From Burkholderiales bacterium (lineage in GTDB: Bacteria; Pseudomonadota; Gammaproteobacteria; Burkholderiales; Burkholderiaceae_E), in the NCBI GenBank assembly GCA_026399835.1, contig JAPLQE010000046.1, forward strand, positions 1-64,000: a stretch of 64,000 bases of DNA. The letters run 5' to 3'. A model generated the notes under the pieces. It did not search any database, had not been told where the DNA came from, and saw nothing but the letters and a program-made list of their open reading frames with translations. How positions within the stretch are numbered: the stretch's first letter is position 1; each line of letters opens with the position of its first letter. Positions 17,669 through 27,459 of the stretch are shown piece after piece. The translations under genes and the position numbers were made by a program.

Positions 17669-18541
17669 CTACGGTTTCTTCACGGCTTCCCGCAAGCGGG
17701 GGGCGTCGTCCCAGATCATCGGGCGCTCGCGTTCGCCGCCGAGGAACTCGATCGGGTCGTGGTTGTCGACGTGCCCGTACTGGCCCTGCCAGACCGACCA
17801 GCCGCACAGCTGCTGGAGCCGGCGCGGCATGCGGCGGGCGAGCTCGCCGGGCACGCCGAGCAGCTGGTTCTCCTGCTGGCGCATCCAGCCCACGCAGTAG
17901 TAGCAGGCGATCGCCCAGCGGCGCGCCTCGGTGCGGTTGGCGCCGCCCGCATGCCACAGCGCGCTGTCGAACAGCAGGATGCTGCCGGCCGGCATCTCGG
18001 CCGCGACCGTGGGGTGGTCGGCGCCGTAGCGGGGTGGCGCGTCGCTGCGGTGGCTGCCCGGCACGATGCAGGTCGCGCCGTTGGCCTCGGTGAAGTCCGA
18101 CAGCGCCCACATTGCGTTCAGTGCGATCGGGGCGCGCGGTCGCGGCAGCGGGATGCGCTGCGTGTCCTCGTGCAGCGGCTGCGCCTCCTGGCCGGGCGCG
18201 AGGGTGATCGCCGACAGCGAGGATAGCAGCAGCTCGGGGTCGAGCACGCGCTCGGCCACCGCCAGCACCAGCGGGTGCAGCGGCACCGGCCAGAAGGCCT
18301 CGTCGCGCGCGAGCAGGTTGTAGATCCGGACGGTGCGGGTTCCCTCGAAACGGGTCTTGGCGAAGCCCGCGCCCGCGTCCGTCTCGAGCCGCTCGAGGGC
18401 CTCGCGCAGCGCGTGCCGCGTGGGCTCGGGGATCGCGTCGCGCAGCACGGTGAAGCCGTGCTCGCGGATCGCGTCGGCGTGCGCGGCAGCGCTTCCCGGG
18501 GTCGCGGGGTCGGGCTGCGGTCCGGGGTCGGGGGCGGGCAT
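17669..18541 (-). CDS. Phytanoyl-CoA dioxygenase family protein
   Basis: A 290-residue protein of the PhyH-type Fe(II)/2-oxoglutarate oxygenases. The metal site is visible as LHEDTQ (His-x-Asp), with the distal histidine in SALWHAGGANRTEARR, which also supplies the arginine expected to bind 2-oxoglutarate. The N-terminus YRE/HGFTVLRDAIPEP is family-typical. Members hydroxylate diverse small molecules, so the substrate is open. It starts 1 bp after the stop of the MerR regulator, so the two are co-transcribed, which places this oxygenase in the putative LiuR regulon. Confidence 0.82.
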   Translation of the reverse strand: MPAPDPGPQPDPATPGSAAAHADAIREHGFTVLRDAIPEPTRHALREALERLETDAGAGFAKTRFEGTRTVRIYNLLARDEAFWPVPLHPLVLAVAERVLDPELLLSSLSAITLAPGQEAQPLHEDTQRIPLPRPRAPIALNAMWALSDFTEANGATCIVPGSHRSDAPPRYGADHPTVAAEMPAGSILLFDSALWHAGGANRTEARRWAIACYYCVGWMRQQENQLLGVPGELARRMPRRLQQLCGWSVWQGQYGHVDNHDPIEFLGGERERPMIWDDAPRLREAVKKP

Positions 18542-18542
18542 G

Positions 18543-19013
18543 TCAGGGACCGGTGCGCCGGCGCGCGCGCGCCGGGTCGCGGGCCGCCGGCGAGGCGCTG
18601 GTCGGGGCGGTGGCCGCGGCCGGGCCGGCCTTCGTGCCCCGCGCCAGCAGCGCCCGGCACCGCGCCTCGTGCGCGGCGATCTCGCCGAGCGTGACCTGCA
18701 GGTCCTCGAGCTGGCGCTCGAGCGTGCCGCGGTGCCCAGCCAGCACCTGCAGGAAGCGCTCGAGCTGTGCCGCGGTGTCGGAGGGCGACTCGTACATGTC
18801 GACCAGGTCGCGCACCTCGGACAGCGACAGCCCGAGCCGCTTGCCCCGCAGCGTGAGCTTCAGGCGCGTCCGGTCGCGCTGCGTGTAGACACGCTGGCGC
18901 CCGCCCGTGCCGGCGCGGGTCGGCGCGAGCAGCCCCTGATCCTCGTAGAAGCGGATCGCGCGGGGCGTGACGTCGAACTCGCGGGCGAGCTCGGTGATCG
19001 TGAACGTGGCCAT
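18543..19013 (-). CDS. liuR: MerR family regulator, LiuR-like
   Basis: A 156-residue MerR-family DNA-binding protein. The N-terminal winged helix reads TITELAREFDVTPRAIRFYE, followed by LLAPTR and the wing region RVYTQRDRTRLKLTLRGKRLG. The next helix (LSLSEVRDLVDMYESP) and a coiled dimerisation helix complete it. The C-terminus lacks the metal-binding cysteine cluster of MerR/CueR types, in line with regulators that sense acyl-CoA or similar metabolites. A palindromic site lies 70 bp upstream and a matching perfect palindrome sits in front of the ivd operon. The LiuR assignment rests on this motif sharing and on gene content. Confidence 0.82.
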   Translation of the reverse strand: MATFTITELAREFDVTPRAIRFYEDQGLLAPTRAGTGGRQRVYTQRDRTRLKLTLRGKRLGLSLSEVRDLVDMYESPSDTAAQLERFLQVLAGHRGTLERQLEDLQVTLGEIAAHEARCRALLARGTKAGPAAATAPTSASPAARDPARARRRTGP

Positions 19014-19082
19014 CGGCTCCGGATGCGGGACGGCCCCGGCGGCGGAACGCGGCCGGGAGGAGACGACGCCGCGCAGGTAGAC

Positions 19083-19102
19083 TGACGTTGACGTAAACGT
19101 CC
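19083..19102. promoter_or_regulatory. Second putative LiuR operator
   Basis: An imperfect palindrome, TGACGTTGACG followed by TAAACGTCC, sharing the ACGTTGACGT core with the perfect site at 12742-12763. It lies between the divergent liuR-like gene and the metallo-beta-lactamase-fold gene, only 14 bp from the latter's start, consistent with autoregulation and control of both transcripts. Confidence 0.65.
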
Positions 19103-19115
19103 GATTCTAGCCGCG

Positions 19116-20174
19116 ATGAATCCCCACGAGCACGAGCTGAGCTATCCGTTCGCTGACACGCTGCCCGAGCCCGGGCGCCGGATCGAGGTCGCGCCGGGCG
19201 TGCACTGGCTGCGCATGCCGCTGCCCTTCGCGCTGAACCACATCAACCTCTGGCTGCTGCGCGACACCTTCCGGGGCCGCGAGGGCTGGACGCTGATCGA
19301 CTGCGGCGTCTCGACCGACGCGCTGCGCGGTCATTGGGAGACGGTGATCGCCGAGGAGCTCGAGGGCCTGCCGATCGTCCGGGTGCTGTGCACGCACACC
19401 CACCCCGATCACGTCGGCCTCGCACGCATGCTCTGCGACCGCTTCGCCGCGCCGCTGTGGATGACCCTCGGCGAGTACGCGATGGGGCGGATCCTGTCGG
19501 TGTCGATGCCCGGCGCCGACCCCGACGCCGGTTACCGCCACTACCGCCGCAACGGCATGGCCGAGGGCCCGCAGCTCGAGGCGCTGGGCTCGCGGGTGCG
19601 CCAGCACTTCCCGTCGCTGGTGCCGGAGATGCCGCAGTCGTTCCGCCGGATCGCCGACGGCGAGTCGATCCCGATCGGCGAGCGCCGCTGGCGCGTGATC
19701 GTGGGCACCGGGCATTCCCCCGAACATGCGGCGCTGTTCAGCGAGGCCGACGGCGTGCTGATCTCCGGCGACATGGTGCTGCCACGCATCTCCACCAACG
19801 TGTCGGTGTTCGACCTCGAGCCCGAGGCCAATCCGCTCACCTGGTACCTCGACTCGCTGCGCCGCTTCGAGCCGTGCCCGCCCGACACGCTGGTGCTGCC
19901 CTCGCACGGCCGGCCGTTCCGCGGCCTGCACCGGCGCATCGAGCAGCTGCGCGAGCATCACGACGAGCGCCTGGCGGTGGTGGGCGCGGCCTGCCGCGAG
20001 CGCGCGCACCATGCGGCGGGCATGGTGCCGATCCTGTTCGGGCGCGAGTTCGACGCCCATCAGATGATGTTCGCGCTCGGCGAATCGCTGGCGCACCTGA
20101 ACGCGCTGTGGCACGACGGCGCGCTCGAGCGCGTGGTCGGCGAGGACGGCGTGGTGAGGTTCTCGGCGGCCTGA
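19116..20174 (+). CDS. MBL-fold metallo-hydrolase
   Basis: A 352-residue metallo-beta-lactamase-fold hydrolase. The first metal motif is CTHTHPDHVG (HxHxDH), with later ligands in GTGHSPEHAALF and SGDMVLPR, and the last histidine in LPSHGRPF. The C-terminal third resembles the winged-helix extension found in LACTB2-like members. Substrate unknown; thioester or ester hydrolysis is plausible given the leucine regulon context. It diverges from liuR across the putative operator. Confidence 0.85.
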   Translation: MNPHEHELSYPFADTLPEPGRRIEVAPGVHWLRMPLPFALNHINLWLLRDTFRGREGWTLIDCGVSTDALRGHWETVIAEELEGLPIVRVLCTHTHPDHVGLARMLCDRFAAPLWMTLGEYAMGRILSVSMPGADPDAGYRHYRRNGMAEGPQLEALGSRVRQHFPSLVPEMPQSFRRIADGESIPIGERRWRVIVGTGHSPEHAALFSEADGVLISGDMVLPRISTNVSVFDLEPEANPLTWYLDSLRRFEPCPPDTLVLPSHGRPFRGLHRRIEQLREHHDERLAVVGAACRERAHHAAGMVPILFGREFDAHQMMFALGESLAHLNALWHDGALERVVGEDGVVRFSAA

Positions 20175-20177
20175 AGC

Positions 20178-22985
20178 TCAGCCGGGCAGCCAGGTGGCCA
20201 GCCGGGCCGCCAGCGCGGCGCGGTCGATCGGCTTGGACAGGTAGTCGTCCATGCCGGCGGCGAGGCAGCCGTCGCGGTCGCCCTCCATCGCGTTCGCGGT
20301 CAGCGCGATCACCGGCGTGCGCGGCAGGCCGCGGGCGCGTTCCATCTCGCGCCAGCGCCGGGTCGCCTCGTAGCCGTCCATCACCGGCATCTGGCAGTCC
20401 ATCAGCACCACGTCCCAGCGCCGCGCCTGCAGGCGCTCCAGCGCCTGCTCGCCGTCGGCCACGACGGTGGATGCGATGCCCAGCCGATCGAGCAGCGCGG
20501 CCGCGAGCATCTGGTTGATCGCGTTGTCCTCGACCACCAGCGCCTCGAATTTCGGTCGCTCCGGCGCGCCGGGGCGCGTCGGGGGCAGCGGCGCGGTCGG
20601 GGCCGGCGGGTTCGCCACGGCGGGCAGTGCGGTCCGCTCGCCGAACCGGCTCGACAATCCGGGCGTGGTCGAGCTCGCGAGCGTGTCGATCGTGCCGTCG
20701 AGCAGCGCGGCGACGGCGCGGGCCCGCAGCGGCCAGGCCAGACGCGGCAGCGTGCCGCCGTCGGGCAGCGGGCGGCGCGCGACCAGTGCGACGCGCGCCG
20801 GCCCGCCCCGGGTTGCGGTGCCGGCGGTCGCGGCCCGGGCGGCGATGGCGACCGCATCGGGCCGCGCGCCGTCGACCAGCATCGGCATGTCGGCGGGCAG
20901 GGCGTCGGGGCCGATGTCCTGCACGACGACGCCCCAGCCGGCGAGCTGCGCGCGCTGGATCGCGTCGAGGCCGACCAGCGCGATCGTGCGTCCGGCGAGC
21001 CGGGCGCGCGGCGCCCGCGGCGTGCTCTTGTCGATCGCCGGATGCCAGCCGATCGAGAAGCGGAACTCGCTGCCCTCGCCCTCGGTCGTGGTCACGCCGA
21101 TCGTCCCGTTCATCAGCTCGACCAGCTGGCGGCTGATCGCCAGGCCCAGCCCGGTGCCGCCGAAGCGTCGGGTCGCCGAGCCGTCGACCTGCGAGAACGG
21201 CTGGAACAGGTCGCGGACCTTGTCGGCGGGGATGCCCGGCCCGGTGTCGCGCACGCGCAGCTCGAGCTGCCGGACCGAGGCCTGGAAGCTCACCACCACC
21301 TCGACGCCGCCGCGCGAGGTGAACTTCACGGCGTTGCCCACCAGGTTGCTCAGGACCTGCCGGAAGCGAACCTCGTCGCCATGCATCGCGCCCGGCACCA
21401 TGCCTTCGATCCGGTAGCCCAGCTGCAGGCCCTTGGATGCGGCGCGGTCCGCGACCAGCTCGAAGGTGTCCTCGAGCGACTCGACCGGGTCGAAATCCGC
21501 CTGCTGCAGCCGCAGCTTGCCGGCCTCGATCTTGGACAGGTCGAGGATGTCGTCGATGATCGTCAGCAGTGCGTGCGCGCTGCGCTGCACGGTGTCGACC
21601 ATCTCGCGCTGCTCGCCAGTCATCGTGGTCTCGCGCAACAGGTCGGTCACGCCGATCACGCCGTTCATGGGCGTGCGGATCTCGTGACTCATGTTGGCGA
21701 GGAACTGGGATTTCGCACGGGTCGAGTCGAGCGCAGCGTCGCGTGCGGCGGACAGTTCGCGCTCGTGCAAAGCCTGTGCGGTCGCGTCGGCGACGAGCGC
21801 CGCGAAGTACGGGGCATCGCCGAGCCGCAGCTCGCTGACCGCGACGTCGGCCGGGAAGCGCGTGCCGTCTCGCCGCATGCCCTCGACGCGACGGCGGCGG
21901 CCGGCAGCGCCGGACGCGGCGGGCGCAAGCGCGTCCTGGGGCAGCAGCGCGAGAGCGGACGTGCCCGGCAGCGTGTGGGGCTCGTGGCCGCACATCAGCG
22001 CGGCGACCCGGTTGCACTGCACGATCCGATGCGCCCGGTCGTAGACGATGACGCCGTCGAGCATGCCGTCGAAGGTCGCGCGCAGCGTACCCTCGCTGAA
22101 TCTCAGGATCGACTCGGTCTCGGCGCGCCGCACCACTTCGCCGCGCAGCTGCAGGTTCGCCGCCTCGCGGTCCTGGGCGATCTGTTCGGCGGCGCGCATC
22201 GAGGCGCGCAGCCCGCGCATCGCCAGCCCCACCAGCAGCAGCGCGGAGGCGATGACCAACGCGCTCATCGCGAGCGCGTCGCGCAGTCCCTCGCGCATGC
22301 GCTGCGCGCCGTCCACGATCGGCCGGCTGAGCTCGATCACGCCGCGCACGTCGCCCACCTTCCAGTCGGTACGCGGCGATCCGGGATAGCGGTTGTGGCA
22401 CTCGACGCAGCTCGCCTGCAGCCGGTCGGCGACCGCATAGCGCAGGACCGGTACGCCATCGACCGTCTCGACGCGGTGGAACGGGCGGTTCGGGTCGGCA
22501 CGCAGCGCGGCCAGCGCGGCGGTCTCGAAGTCGTCGAGCTTGCGGGTGGGGGTGCGCCAGGGGAAGGGCAGCTCGCTGAACAGCCGGACCTTCGAGCCTT
22601 GGTCCTGGCCGCCGAAAAAGTCGCCGAAGTCGAGCATGAAGGTCGCCGGCAGCGGCAGGGACCCGGGCTGCTCGCGGTAGGCGTGGGTGATCGCCAGCCC
22701 GCCGTCGCGCGCGCGCGGCACGATCTCGGCGCTGTAGAAGTTGCGCATCTGCGTGATGGCGCGCGCATGGCGCGCGGCATCCTCGAGCGCGGTCGCCTCG
22801 TGCTGGGCGACCGATTCGCGCACCAGCGACCAGATCACCGAGGCGGCGCCCGCGACCAGCACCAGCCCGCACAGCGCGAGCAGCGTGAGGAAGCGGCGGG
22901 CAGTCACGCCACCGGTCGCGCCCTCGGTCGGGACCTGCGGATCGTGCACCGCGCCGCCGTCGTCGGGAGCGAGGCGGGCAGACAT
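20178..22985 (-). CDS. Hybrid sensor histidine kinase with c-type-haem sensor domain and receiver
   Basis: A 935-residue inner-membrane hybrid kinase. Order: transmembrane helix about 31-53; periplasmic Tll0287-like (DUF3365) domain about 60-235 carrying one c-type haem motif, CVECH, at 193-197; second transmembrane helix about 240-258; PAS domain about 298-405; HisKA with phosphoacceptor His434 in NMSHEIRTPMNG; HATPase with DTGPGIP and GGTGLGLAIS; a degenerate receiver-like stretch about 670-790; and a C-terminal receiver with DVVLMDCQMPVMDGYEA. It likely senses redox state or a gas ligand. No partner response regulator or Hpt protein lies nearby. The gene converges on the MBL gene 4 bp away and begins after a hairpin-rich gap. 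Confidence 0.9.
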   Translation of the reverse strand: MSARLAPDDGGAVHDPQVPTEGATGGVTARRFLTLLALCGLVLVAGAASVIWSLVRESVAQHEATALEDAARHARAITQMRNFYSAEIVPRARDGGLAITHAYREQPGSLPLPATFMLDFGDFFGGQDQGSKVRLFSELPFPWRTPTRKLDDFETAALAALRADPNRPFHRVETVDGVPVLRYAVADRLQASCVECHNRYPGSPRTDWKVGDVRGVIELSRPIVDGAQRMREGLRDALAMSALVIASALLLVGLAMRGLRASMRAAEQIAQDREAANLQLRGEVVRRAETESILRFSEGTLRATFDGMLDGVIVYDRAHRIVQCNRVAALMCGHEPHTLPGTSALALLPQDALAPAASGAAGRRRRVEGMRRDGTRFPADVAVSELRLGDAPYFAALVADATAQALHERELSAARDAALDSTRAKSQFLANMSHEIRTPMNGVIGVTDLLRETTMTGEQREMVDTVQRSAHALLTIIDDILDLSKIEAGKLRLQQADFDPVESLEDTFELVADRAASKGLQLGYRIEGMVPGAMHGDEVRFRQVLSNLVGNAVKFTSRGGVEVVVSFQASVRQLELRVRDTGPGIPADKVRDLFQPFSQVDGSATRRFGGTGLGLAISRQLVELMNGTIGVTTTEGEGSEFRFSIGWHPAIDKSTPRAPRARLAGRTIALVGLDAIQRAQLAGWGVVVQDIGPDALPADMPMLVDGARPDAVAIAARAATAGTATRGGPARVALVARRPLPDGGTLPRLAWPLRARAVAALLDGTIDTLASSTTPGLSSRFGERTALPAVANPPAPTAPLPPTRPGAPERPKFEALVVEDNAINQMLAAALLDRLGIASTVVADGEQALERLQARRWDVVLMDCQMPVMDGYEATRRWREMERARGLPRTPVIALTANAMEGDRDGCLAAGMDDYLSKPIDRAALAARLATWLPG

Positions 22986-23103
22986 CGCACGACCCTATCG
23001 GGCCGCAGGGTCGCAGCGGGAGGGGGTCCGCGCAGCGGACCGCCGCGGCGGACGGGCGGGGGAGTCGGGGCCGGCGGTCCGGTGCACGGGCGGTCCGGGG
23101 CGG

Positions 23104-23127
23104 TTCCGGGCTCGCGCAGCCCCGGAA
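23104..23127 (-). terminator. Hairpin following purT
   Basis: An inverted repeat (TTCCGGGCT and AGCCCCGGAA, one-base bulge, five-base loop) lies immediately after the purT stop on the minus strand. No T-run follows. It may end or protect the purT transcript; a second small hairpin (GGTCCGC and GCGGACC, 23026-23042) lies further on. Confidence 0.45.
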
Positions 23128-23128
23128 T

Positions 23129-24352
23129 TCAGGCCGCCCGGGGCTTCACCCGCGAGGCGGCGAGCTTCGCGTTCGCGCGCGCGGTGTCGATGTCGGCGGC
23201 CCGCGCCAGCGCGACGCCCATGCGGCGCTTCGCGAACGATTCGGGCTTGCCGAAGAGCCGCAGGTCGGTGCCCGGCACCGCCAGCGCCTCGGCTACGCCG
23301 TCGAACACGATGCCGCGTGCCTCGACGCCGCCGTAGACGACCGCGCTGGCGCCGGGCGTGCGCAGCGAGGTGTCCACCGGCAGCCCCAGGATCGCGCGGG
23401 CGTGCAGCTCGAACTCGTTCTGGTGCTGGGTGGCCATCGTCACCATGCCGGTGTCGTGCGGACGGGGGCTGACCTCGGAGAACCAGACCGCGTCGCCCTT
23501 GACGAAGAGCTCGACGCCGAAGAGGCCCGTGCCGCCCAGGTCGTCGACCACCTTGCGGGCGATCTCGCGCGAGCGCTCGAGGGCGAGCGCGTTCATCGGC
23601 TGCGGCTGCCAGCTCTCGACGTAGTCGCCGGCGACCTGCACGTGGCCGATCGGCTCGCAGAACGAGATCGCAGCGCGCCCGTCGGCGCCGCGCGAGCGTA
23701 CGGTGAGCAGCGTGATCTCGTAGTCGAAGTCGACGAAACCCTCGACGATGACGCGTCCCGAGTCGACGCGCCCGCCGCTGGCCGCGTACGCCCATGCCGT
23801 GTCGACGTCCTGCGGGCCGTCGAGCTTCGACTGGCCCTTGCCGGACGAGGACATCACCGGCTTGACCACACACGGGTAGCCGATGCCGCCGTCGATGGCC
23901 GCACGCAGCTCGTCGAGGCTGCTGGCGAAGCGGTACGGCGAGGTCGGCAGTCCGAGCGTCTCGGCGGCGAGCCGCCGGATGCCCTCGCGGTTCATCGTCA
24001 GCCAGGCGGCGCGCGCCGTCGGGATCACGTGGACCGCGCCCTCGCGCTCGAGCTCGACCAGCGTCTGCGTGGCGATCGCCTCGATCTCGGGCACCACGCG
24101 GTGCGGCCGCTCGCGGGCGATCAGCGCGCGCAGCTGCGCGCCGTCGGTCATATCGATCACGTGGGCGCGGTGCGCGACCTGCTGGCCCGGCGCGTCGGCA
24201 TAGCGGTCGACGGCGATCACCTCGACCCCGAGCCGCTGCAGCGCGATCACCACCTCCTTGCCCAGCTCGCCGGCGCCGAGCAGCATCACCCGCGTGGCAT
24301 TCGGGGACAGCGGCGTGCCGATCGATGCGAGGGGGGTCGGATCGGGCGTCAT
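23129..24352 (-). CDS. purT: Formate-dependent phosphoribosylglycinamide formyltransferase
   Basis: A 407-residue ATP-grasp enzyme that uses formate and ATP to formylate glycinamide ribonucleotide, step three of purine synthesis, as an alternative to folate-dependent PurN. Seen are the N-terminal [18 protein letters not shown] nucleotide fold, the ATP-grasp segment [21 protein letters not shown], and the metal region [17 protein letters not shown]. Length matches the family. The ATG overlaps the stop of the upstream fusion gene (ATGA), so it is third in a three-gene operon. Confidence 0.95.
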   Translation of the reverse strand: MTPDPTPLASIGTPLSPNATRVMLLGAGELGKEVVIALQRLGVEVIAVDRYADAPGQQVAHRAHVIDMTDGAQLRALIARERPHRVVPEIEAIATQTLVELEREGAVHVIPTARAAWLTMNREGIRRLAAETLGLPTSPYRFASSLDELRAAIDGGIGYPCVVKPVMSSSGKGQSKLDGPQDVDTAWAYAASGGRVDSGRVIVEGFVDFDYEITLLTVRSRGADGRAAISFCEPIGHVQVAGDYVESWQPQPMNALALERSREIARKVVDDLGGTGLFGVELFVKGDAVWFSEVSPRPHDTGMVTMATQHQNEFELHARAILGLPVDTSLRTPGASAVVYGGVEARGIVFDGVAEALAVPGTDLRLFGKPESFAKRRMGVALARAADIDTARANAKLAASRVKPRAA

Positions 24353-26523
24353 TTGAGCACCTCGAAGAGGTTGTGGTGGTCGTCGGTCCAGGGGCGCTGC
24401 GTGCTCGTGCGCGTGGCGGGCAGCTCCACGCCGCCGGCCTCGCGCAGCTTCGCGGCGAACGCCGCGTCGGGCGTCAGCGCCACCCAGTCCGAGCGGTACT
24501 GCACCGCCTCCTGCGGCGGCTCGTCGGAGAAGCGCACCGCGTGCAGCCCGGCCTCGTCGGCGAGCTGGCGCACGACGCCCGACAGGTCGAGGTAGCGGTT
24601 GGTGATGTGGAACACCACTGCGCCGCGCTCGGCGAGATGGCGCTTGTAGACGGCGAGCGCCTCGCGGGTCAGCAGGTGGACCGGGATCGAGTCGCTGGAG
24701 AACGCGTCGACCGCCAGCACGTCGAACTTCTGCGGGGCCTCGCGCTCGAGCACCAGCCGCGCGTCGCCGAGCGCCGGCTCGATCTTCGCCCGGCTGTCCT
24801 TCAGATAGCTGAAGCGCGCGTTCGCGATGTCGAGCACCACCGGGTTCAGTTCGTAGAGGCGGTAGACGTCGCCCTCGCGGCCGTAGGTCGCGAGCGTGCC
24901 GACGCCCAGCCCGATGACGCCGACCCGCATCGGCGCGCCGCGCGCGGCCTCGATGGTCCGGCCCACGCCCGAGGTCGGGCCGTAGTAGGTGGTGGCGACG
25001 GCACGCTGGTCCGGCGCCATGTACTGCTCGCCGTGCAGGATGACCCCGTGCAGCAGGCGCCGGCTCGCGCCCTTCGACACGTCCCCGACGGCCGCGCCGG
25101 TCACCCGCAGCGTGCCGTAGAAGTTGCGCGACAGCTCGAGCACGTCGCCGCGGATCCAGTGCACGTAGTCGGCGAACAGCGCCGCGCAGACGATCGCCGC
25201 GACCGCGCCGGCGATGCGCAGCGCGCCCCGCGACAGCAGCGCGACCAGCGCCGCGACGATGGTCAGCGCCAGCGGCAGCTCGAAGTACCAGTCGAAGGCG
25301 AGCGGCGCGCCGATGCCCACCAGCAGACCGCCGACCGCGCCGCCGAGCGACACCATCAGGTAGAACCGGGTGAGGTGCGCGGGCGCCGGCTTGCGCGCGA
25401 CCAGCTCGCCGTGGGCGAACATGCACAGCACGAACAGTCCGAGCGCGTAGACCGGCACCGCCTGCTCGATGTGCAGGATCGCCCGCTCGATGCCGAAGCC
25501 TTCGGGCCGCCAGCTCAGGCCGCCGAGCATCGCGACGGTGGCGATCGCCGCGAGCAGCACGTACTGCGGGCGCCAGTACCAGCCCTTGCCGTCGAAGCAC
25601 AGGATGAAGGTGATCAGGTAGATCGACAGCGGCAGCACCCACAGGAACGGGATCGACGCGACGTTCTGCGTGATGTGCGTGGTCACCGCGAGCAGCAGCG
25701 TCGAGCCGAGCGCGGCCAGCAGCAGCCACAGGCCCTGCTCGGCAAGCGATGGCGGTGCCGTCGGATCGCGTGCGAGCCCGATCGGGGCCGCGGCCGCGTC
25801 GTGCGCGGCCTGCATTGCGGCGGCGCCGGCCGAGCGCGCCGGGCCCTTCGCCCCGGTCGCGGGCGGCGCTGCGGCGATGCCCTCCGCATGGGCATCGGCG
25901 GCGGCGATCTCGGCGGCCCCGGCGGCGCCGTCGGCGGTCGCGCCACGACGCACGCCCGTCCACGCCGCGGCGATCGCCAGCAGCACGAAGACCGCGTAGC
26001 CGGCCGACCAGCCCCACGACTGCAGCGCGCCCGAGGCGTTCGGCTCGATCAGCGGCGGATAGCCGAGCAGCGCCAGCATCGAGGCGAGGTTCGACAGTGC
26101 GTACAGCCTGTAGACCTGCGCCGAGCGGAACTGCCGAGTGAACCAGGCCTGCACCAGTGGGCCGGTTGTGGCGAGCATCAGGTAGGGCAGGCCGATCGTC
26201 ACCGTCAGCAGCAGCAGGATGCGCCCGACCGGCTGTGTCGCGTCGGTGGGCTTCATCGCCTCGGACACCGTGATCGGCAGGAACGCGAGGCTCGCGAGCA
26301 GCAGCACCGTGTGCACCGTCGCCTGCGCGCGCGGCGAGAGCTTGCGGATCACCAGGTCGGAGTAGAAGTAGCCGGCGAGCAGCGCGACCTGGAAGAACAC
26401 CATGCAGGTGGTCCAGACGGCGGCCGAGCCGCCGAACCAGGGCAGGATCTGCCGCGCGATGATCGGTTGGACGAGGAACAGCAGGAACGCGGACAGCGCG
26501 ATCGTGGCGGCGTGGAGGATCAT
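24349..26523 (-). CDS. Membrane protein with fused spermidine synthase-like domain
   Basis: A 724-residue two-part protein. The first roughly 450 residues contain about a dozen hydrophobic segments (beginning [20 protein letters not shown]) of the MFS-like type found in fused spermidine synthases. The C-terminal 270 residues form an aminopropyltransferase/methyltransferase fold with [27 protein letters not shown] and [17 protein letters not shown]. An Ala-rich linker lies around residues 200-240. These fusions are widespread in proteobacteria; whether they make polyamines is not settled. Co-transcribed with the glycosylase upstream (27-bp gap) and purT downstream (4-bp overlap). Confidence 0.85.
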   Translation of the reverse strand: MILHAATIALSAFLLFLVQPIIARQILPWFGGSAAVWTTCMVFFQVALLAGYFYSDLVIRKLSPRAQATVHTVLLLASLAFLPITVSEAMKPTDATQPVGRILLLLTVTIGLPYLMLATTGPLVQAWFTRQFRSAQVYRLYALSNLASMLALLGYPPLIEPNASGALQSWGWSAGYAVFVLLAIAAAWTGVRRGATADGAAGAAEIAAADAHAEGIAAAPPATGAKGPARSAGAAAMQAAHDAAAAPIGLARDPTAPPSLAEQGLWLLLAALGSTLLLAVTTHITQNVASIPFLWVLPLSIYLITFILCFDGKGWYWRPQYVLLAAIATVAMLGGLSWRPEGFGIERAILHIEQAVPVYALGLFVLCMFAHGELVARKPAPAHLTRFYLMVSLGGAVGGLLVGIGAPLAFDWYFELPLALTIVAALVALLSRGALRIAGAVAAIVCAALFADYVHWIRGDVLELSRNFYGTLRVTGAAVGDVSKGASRRLLHGVILHGEQYMAPDQRAVATTYYGPTSGVGRTIEAARGAPMRVGVIGLGVGTLATYGREGDVYRLYELNPVVLDIANARFSYLKDSRAKIEPALGDARLVLEREAPQKFDVLAVDAFSSDSIPVHLLTREALAVYKRHLAERGAVVFHITNRYLDLSGVVRQLADEAGLHAVRFSDEPPQEAVQYRSDWVALTPDAAFAAKLREAGGVELPATRTSTQRPWTDDHHNLFEVLK

Positions 26524-26550
26524 GGTGGGCGAGGCGCCTTCTCTGTGTCG

Positions 26551-27342
26551 TTATCGGAGTGGAGCGGCGACAGGCGGCGCGAGCCCGAGCGTGGCGAGCT
26601 TCGCGTCGACCGCCTCGGTCCAGCCGCGGTTGGCCGCGGGGCTCGCCGGGCTCGGATGCAGGATCTGCCCGATGTGCACGCCGCGTGCGAACGCACCGTC
26701 GACGAGCTCGCCCTCGAGCACGCCGCGCAGCCGGCGCTCGGCGAACCCGCCCACGCCGATCGCCCACTGCGGCCCGAGCGCGGCGAGCGTGCGGGCGAGG
26801 TGGCGGTCGCAGGCCGCGTACACCGGCTCGAGCTCGGCGGCGGGCAGCTGGACCGGCGTGCGGTTGCGTCCGGAGGCCTCGAGCCACACCAGCGGGCAGT
26901 AGTTGAGGACGAAGGCGTCGGCGAAGAACGATTCGGCGCCGCCCCAGCGGGCCGCGGCCCAGCCCCACAGGCGTCGGCCGCTGACCTCGGAGCGTGTGCA
27001 GGCGAAGCCCTCGATCGGGCGCTTCGGATGAATGCCGGCCGGCTGCCCGACCGGCGCCTCGATGCCCATCCAGCCGCGCACCGCGGCGATCTCGCCGAAC
27101 GGCACGCCGGTCTGCATCATGCCGAACGGACCCGGGTTCATGCCGAGCAGCACGATGCGCTTGCGCGAGTCGCCGTAGCGCCGCACGTAGGCCTCGTAGG
27201 GCGCCCAGGCGTACTGCAGCGGGTCGTAGACGTGGGCCACCGGCGCCGCGAAGCGCAGCGGCGCGAGCTCGGCGGAGAGGTCGCGGGCGGCCTCCAGCAG
27301 GGCGCGTGCGACCGGCGATGCGGCGGGCAGGAGGGTGGGCAT
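26551..27342 (-). CDS. SMUG1-like uracil-DNA glycosylase
   Basis: A 263-residue DNA glycosylase. The uracil-binding segment [18 protein letters not shown] contains the asparagine used by SMUG1 enzymes, and the second active-site loop is [14 protein letters not shown] with its histidine. It removes uracil or oxidised pyrimidines from DNA to start base-excision repair. The ATG at 27342 (MPTLLPAAS) is chosen because in-frame sequence further upstream reads through the terminator-like hairpin at 27436. It is the first gene of the operon with the spermidine-synthase fusion and purT. Confidence 0.9.
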   Translation of the reverse strand: MPTLLPAASPVARALLEAARDLSAELAPLRFAAPVAHVYDPLQYAWAPYEAYVRRYGDSRKRIVLLGMNPGPFGMMQTGVPFGEIAAVRGWMGIEAPVGQPAGIHPKRPIEGFACTRSEVSGRRLWGWAAARWGGAESFFADAFVLNYCPLVWLEASGRNRTPVQLPAAELEPVYAACDRHLARTLAALGPQWAIGVGGFAERRLRGVLEGELVDGAFARGVHIGQILHPSPASPAANRGWTEAVDAKLATLGLAPPVAAPLR

Positions 27343-27429
27343 GGGGCGCCATCCTACCAATGCGGCCCGCGGAGGTCGGCGGGGACGGTCGGAGAGGGTG
27401 GGCAGCCGTTGGAAAAAGGGCGCCGGAAA

Positions 27430-27459
27430 CGAAAAGGGGCGCGGTCGAGACCGCGCCCC
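27430..27459 (-). terminator. Strong intrinsic terminator
   Basis: A perfect 11-bp stem on the minus strand, GGGGCGCGGTC and GACCGCGCCCC around a two-base loop (27436-27459), followed by TTTTCGTTTCC. It is the only hairpin with a clear T-run seen in the window. It ends a minus-strand transcript that starts upstream of the glycosylase gene. Confidence 0.8.

Noticed and set aside
19837-22872. 1011-codon minus-strand frame across the sensor kinase
   Set aside because: It is out of frame with all kinase motifs and is low-complexity Arg/Ala sequence.
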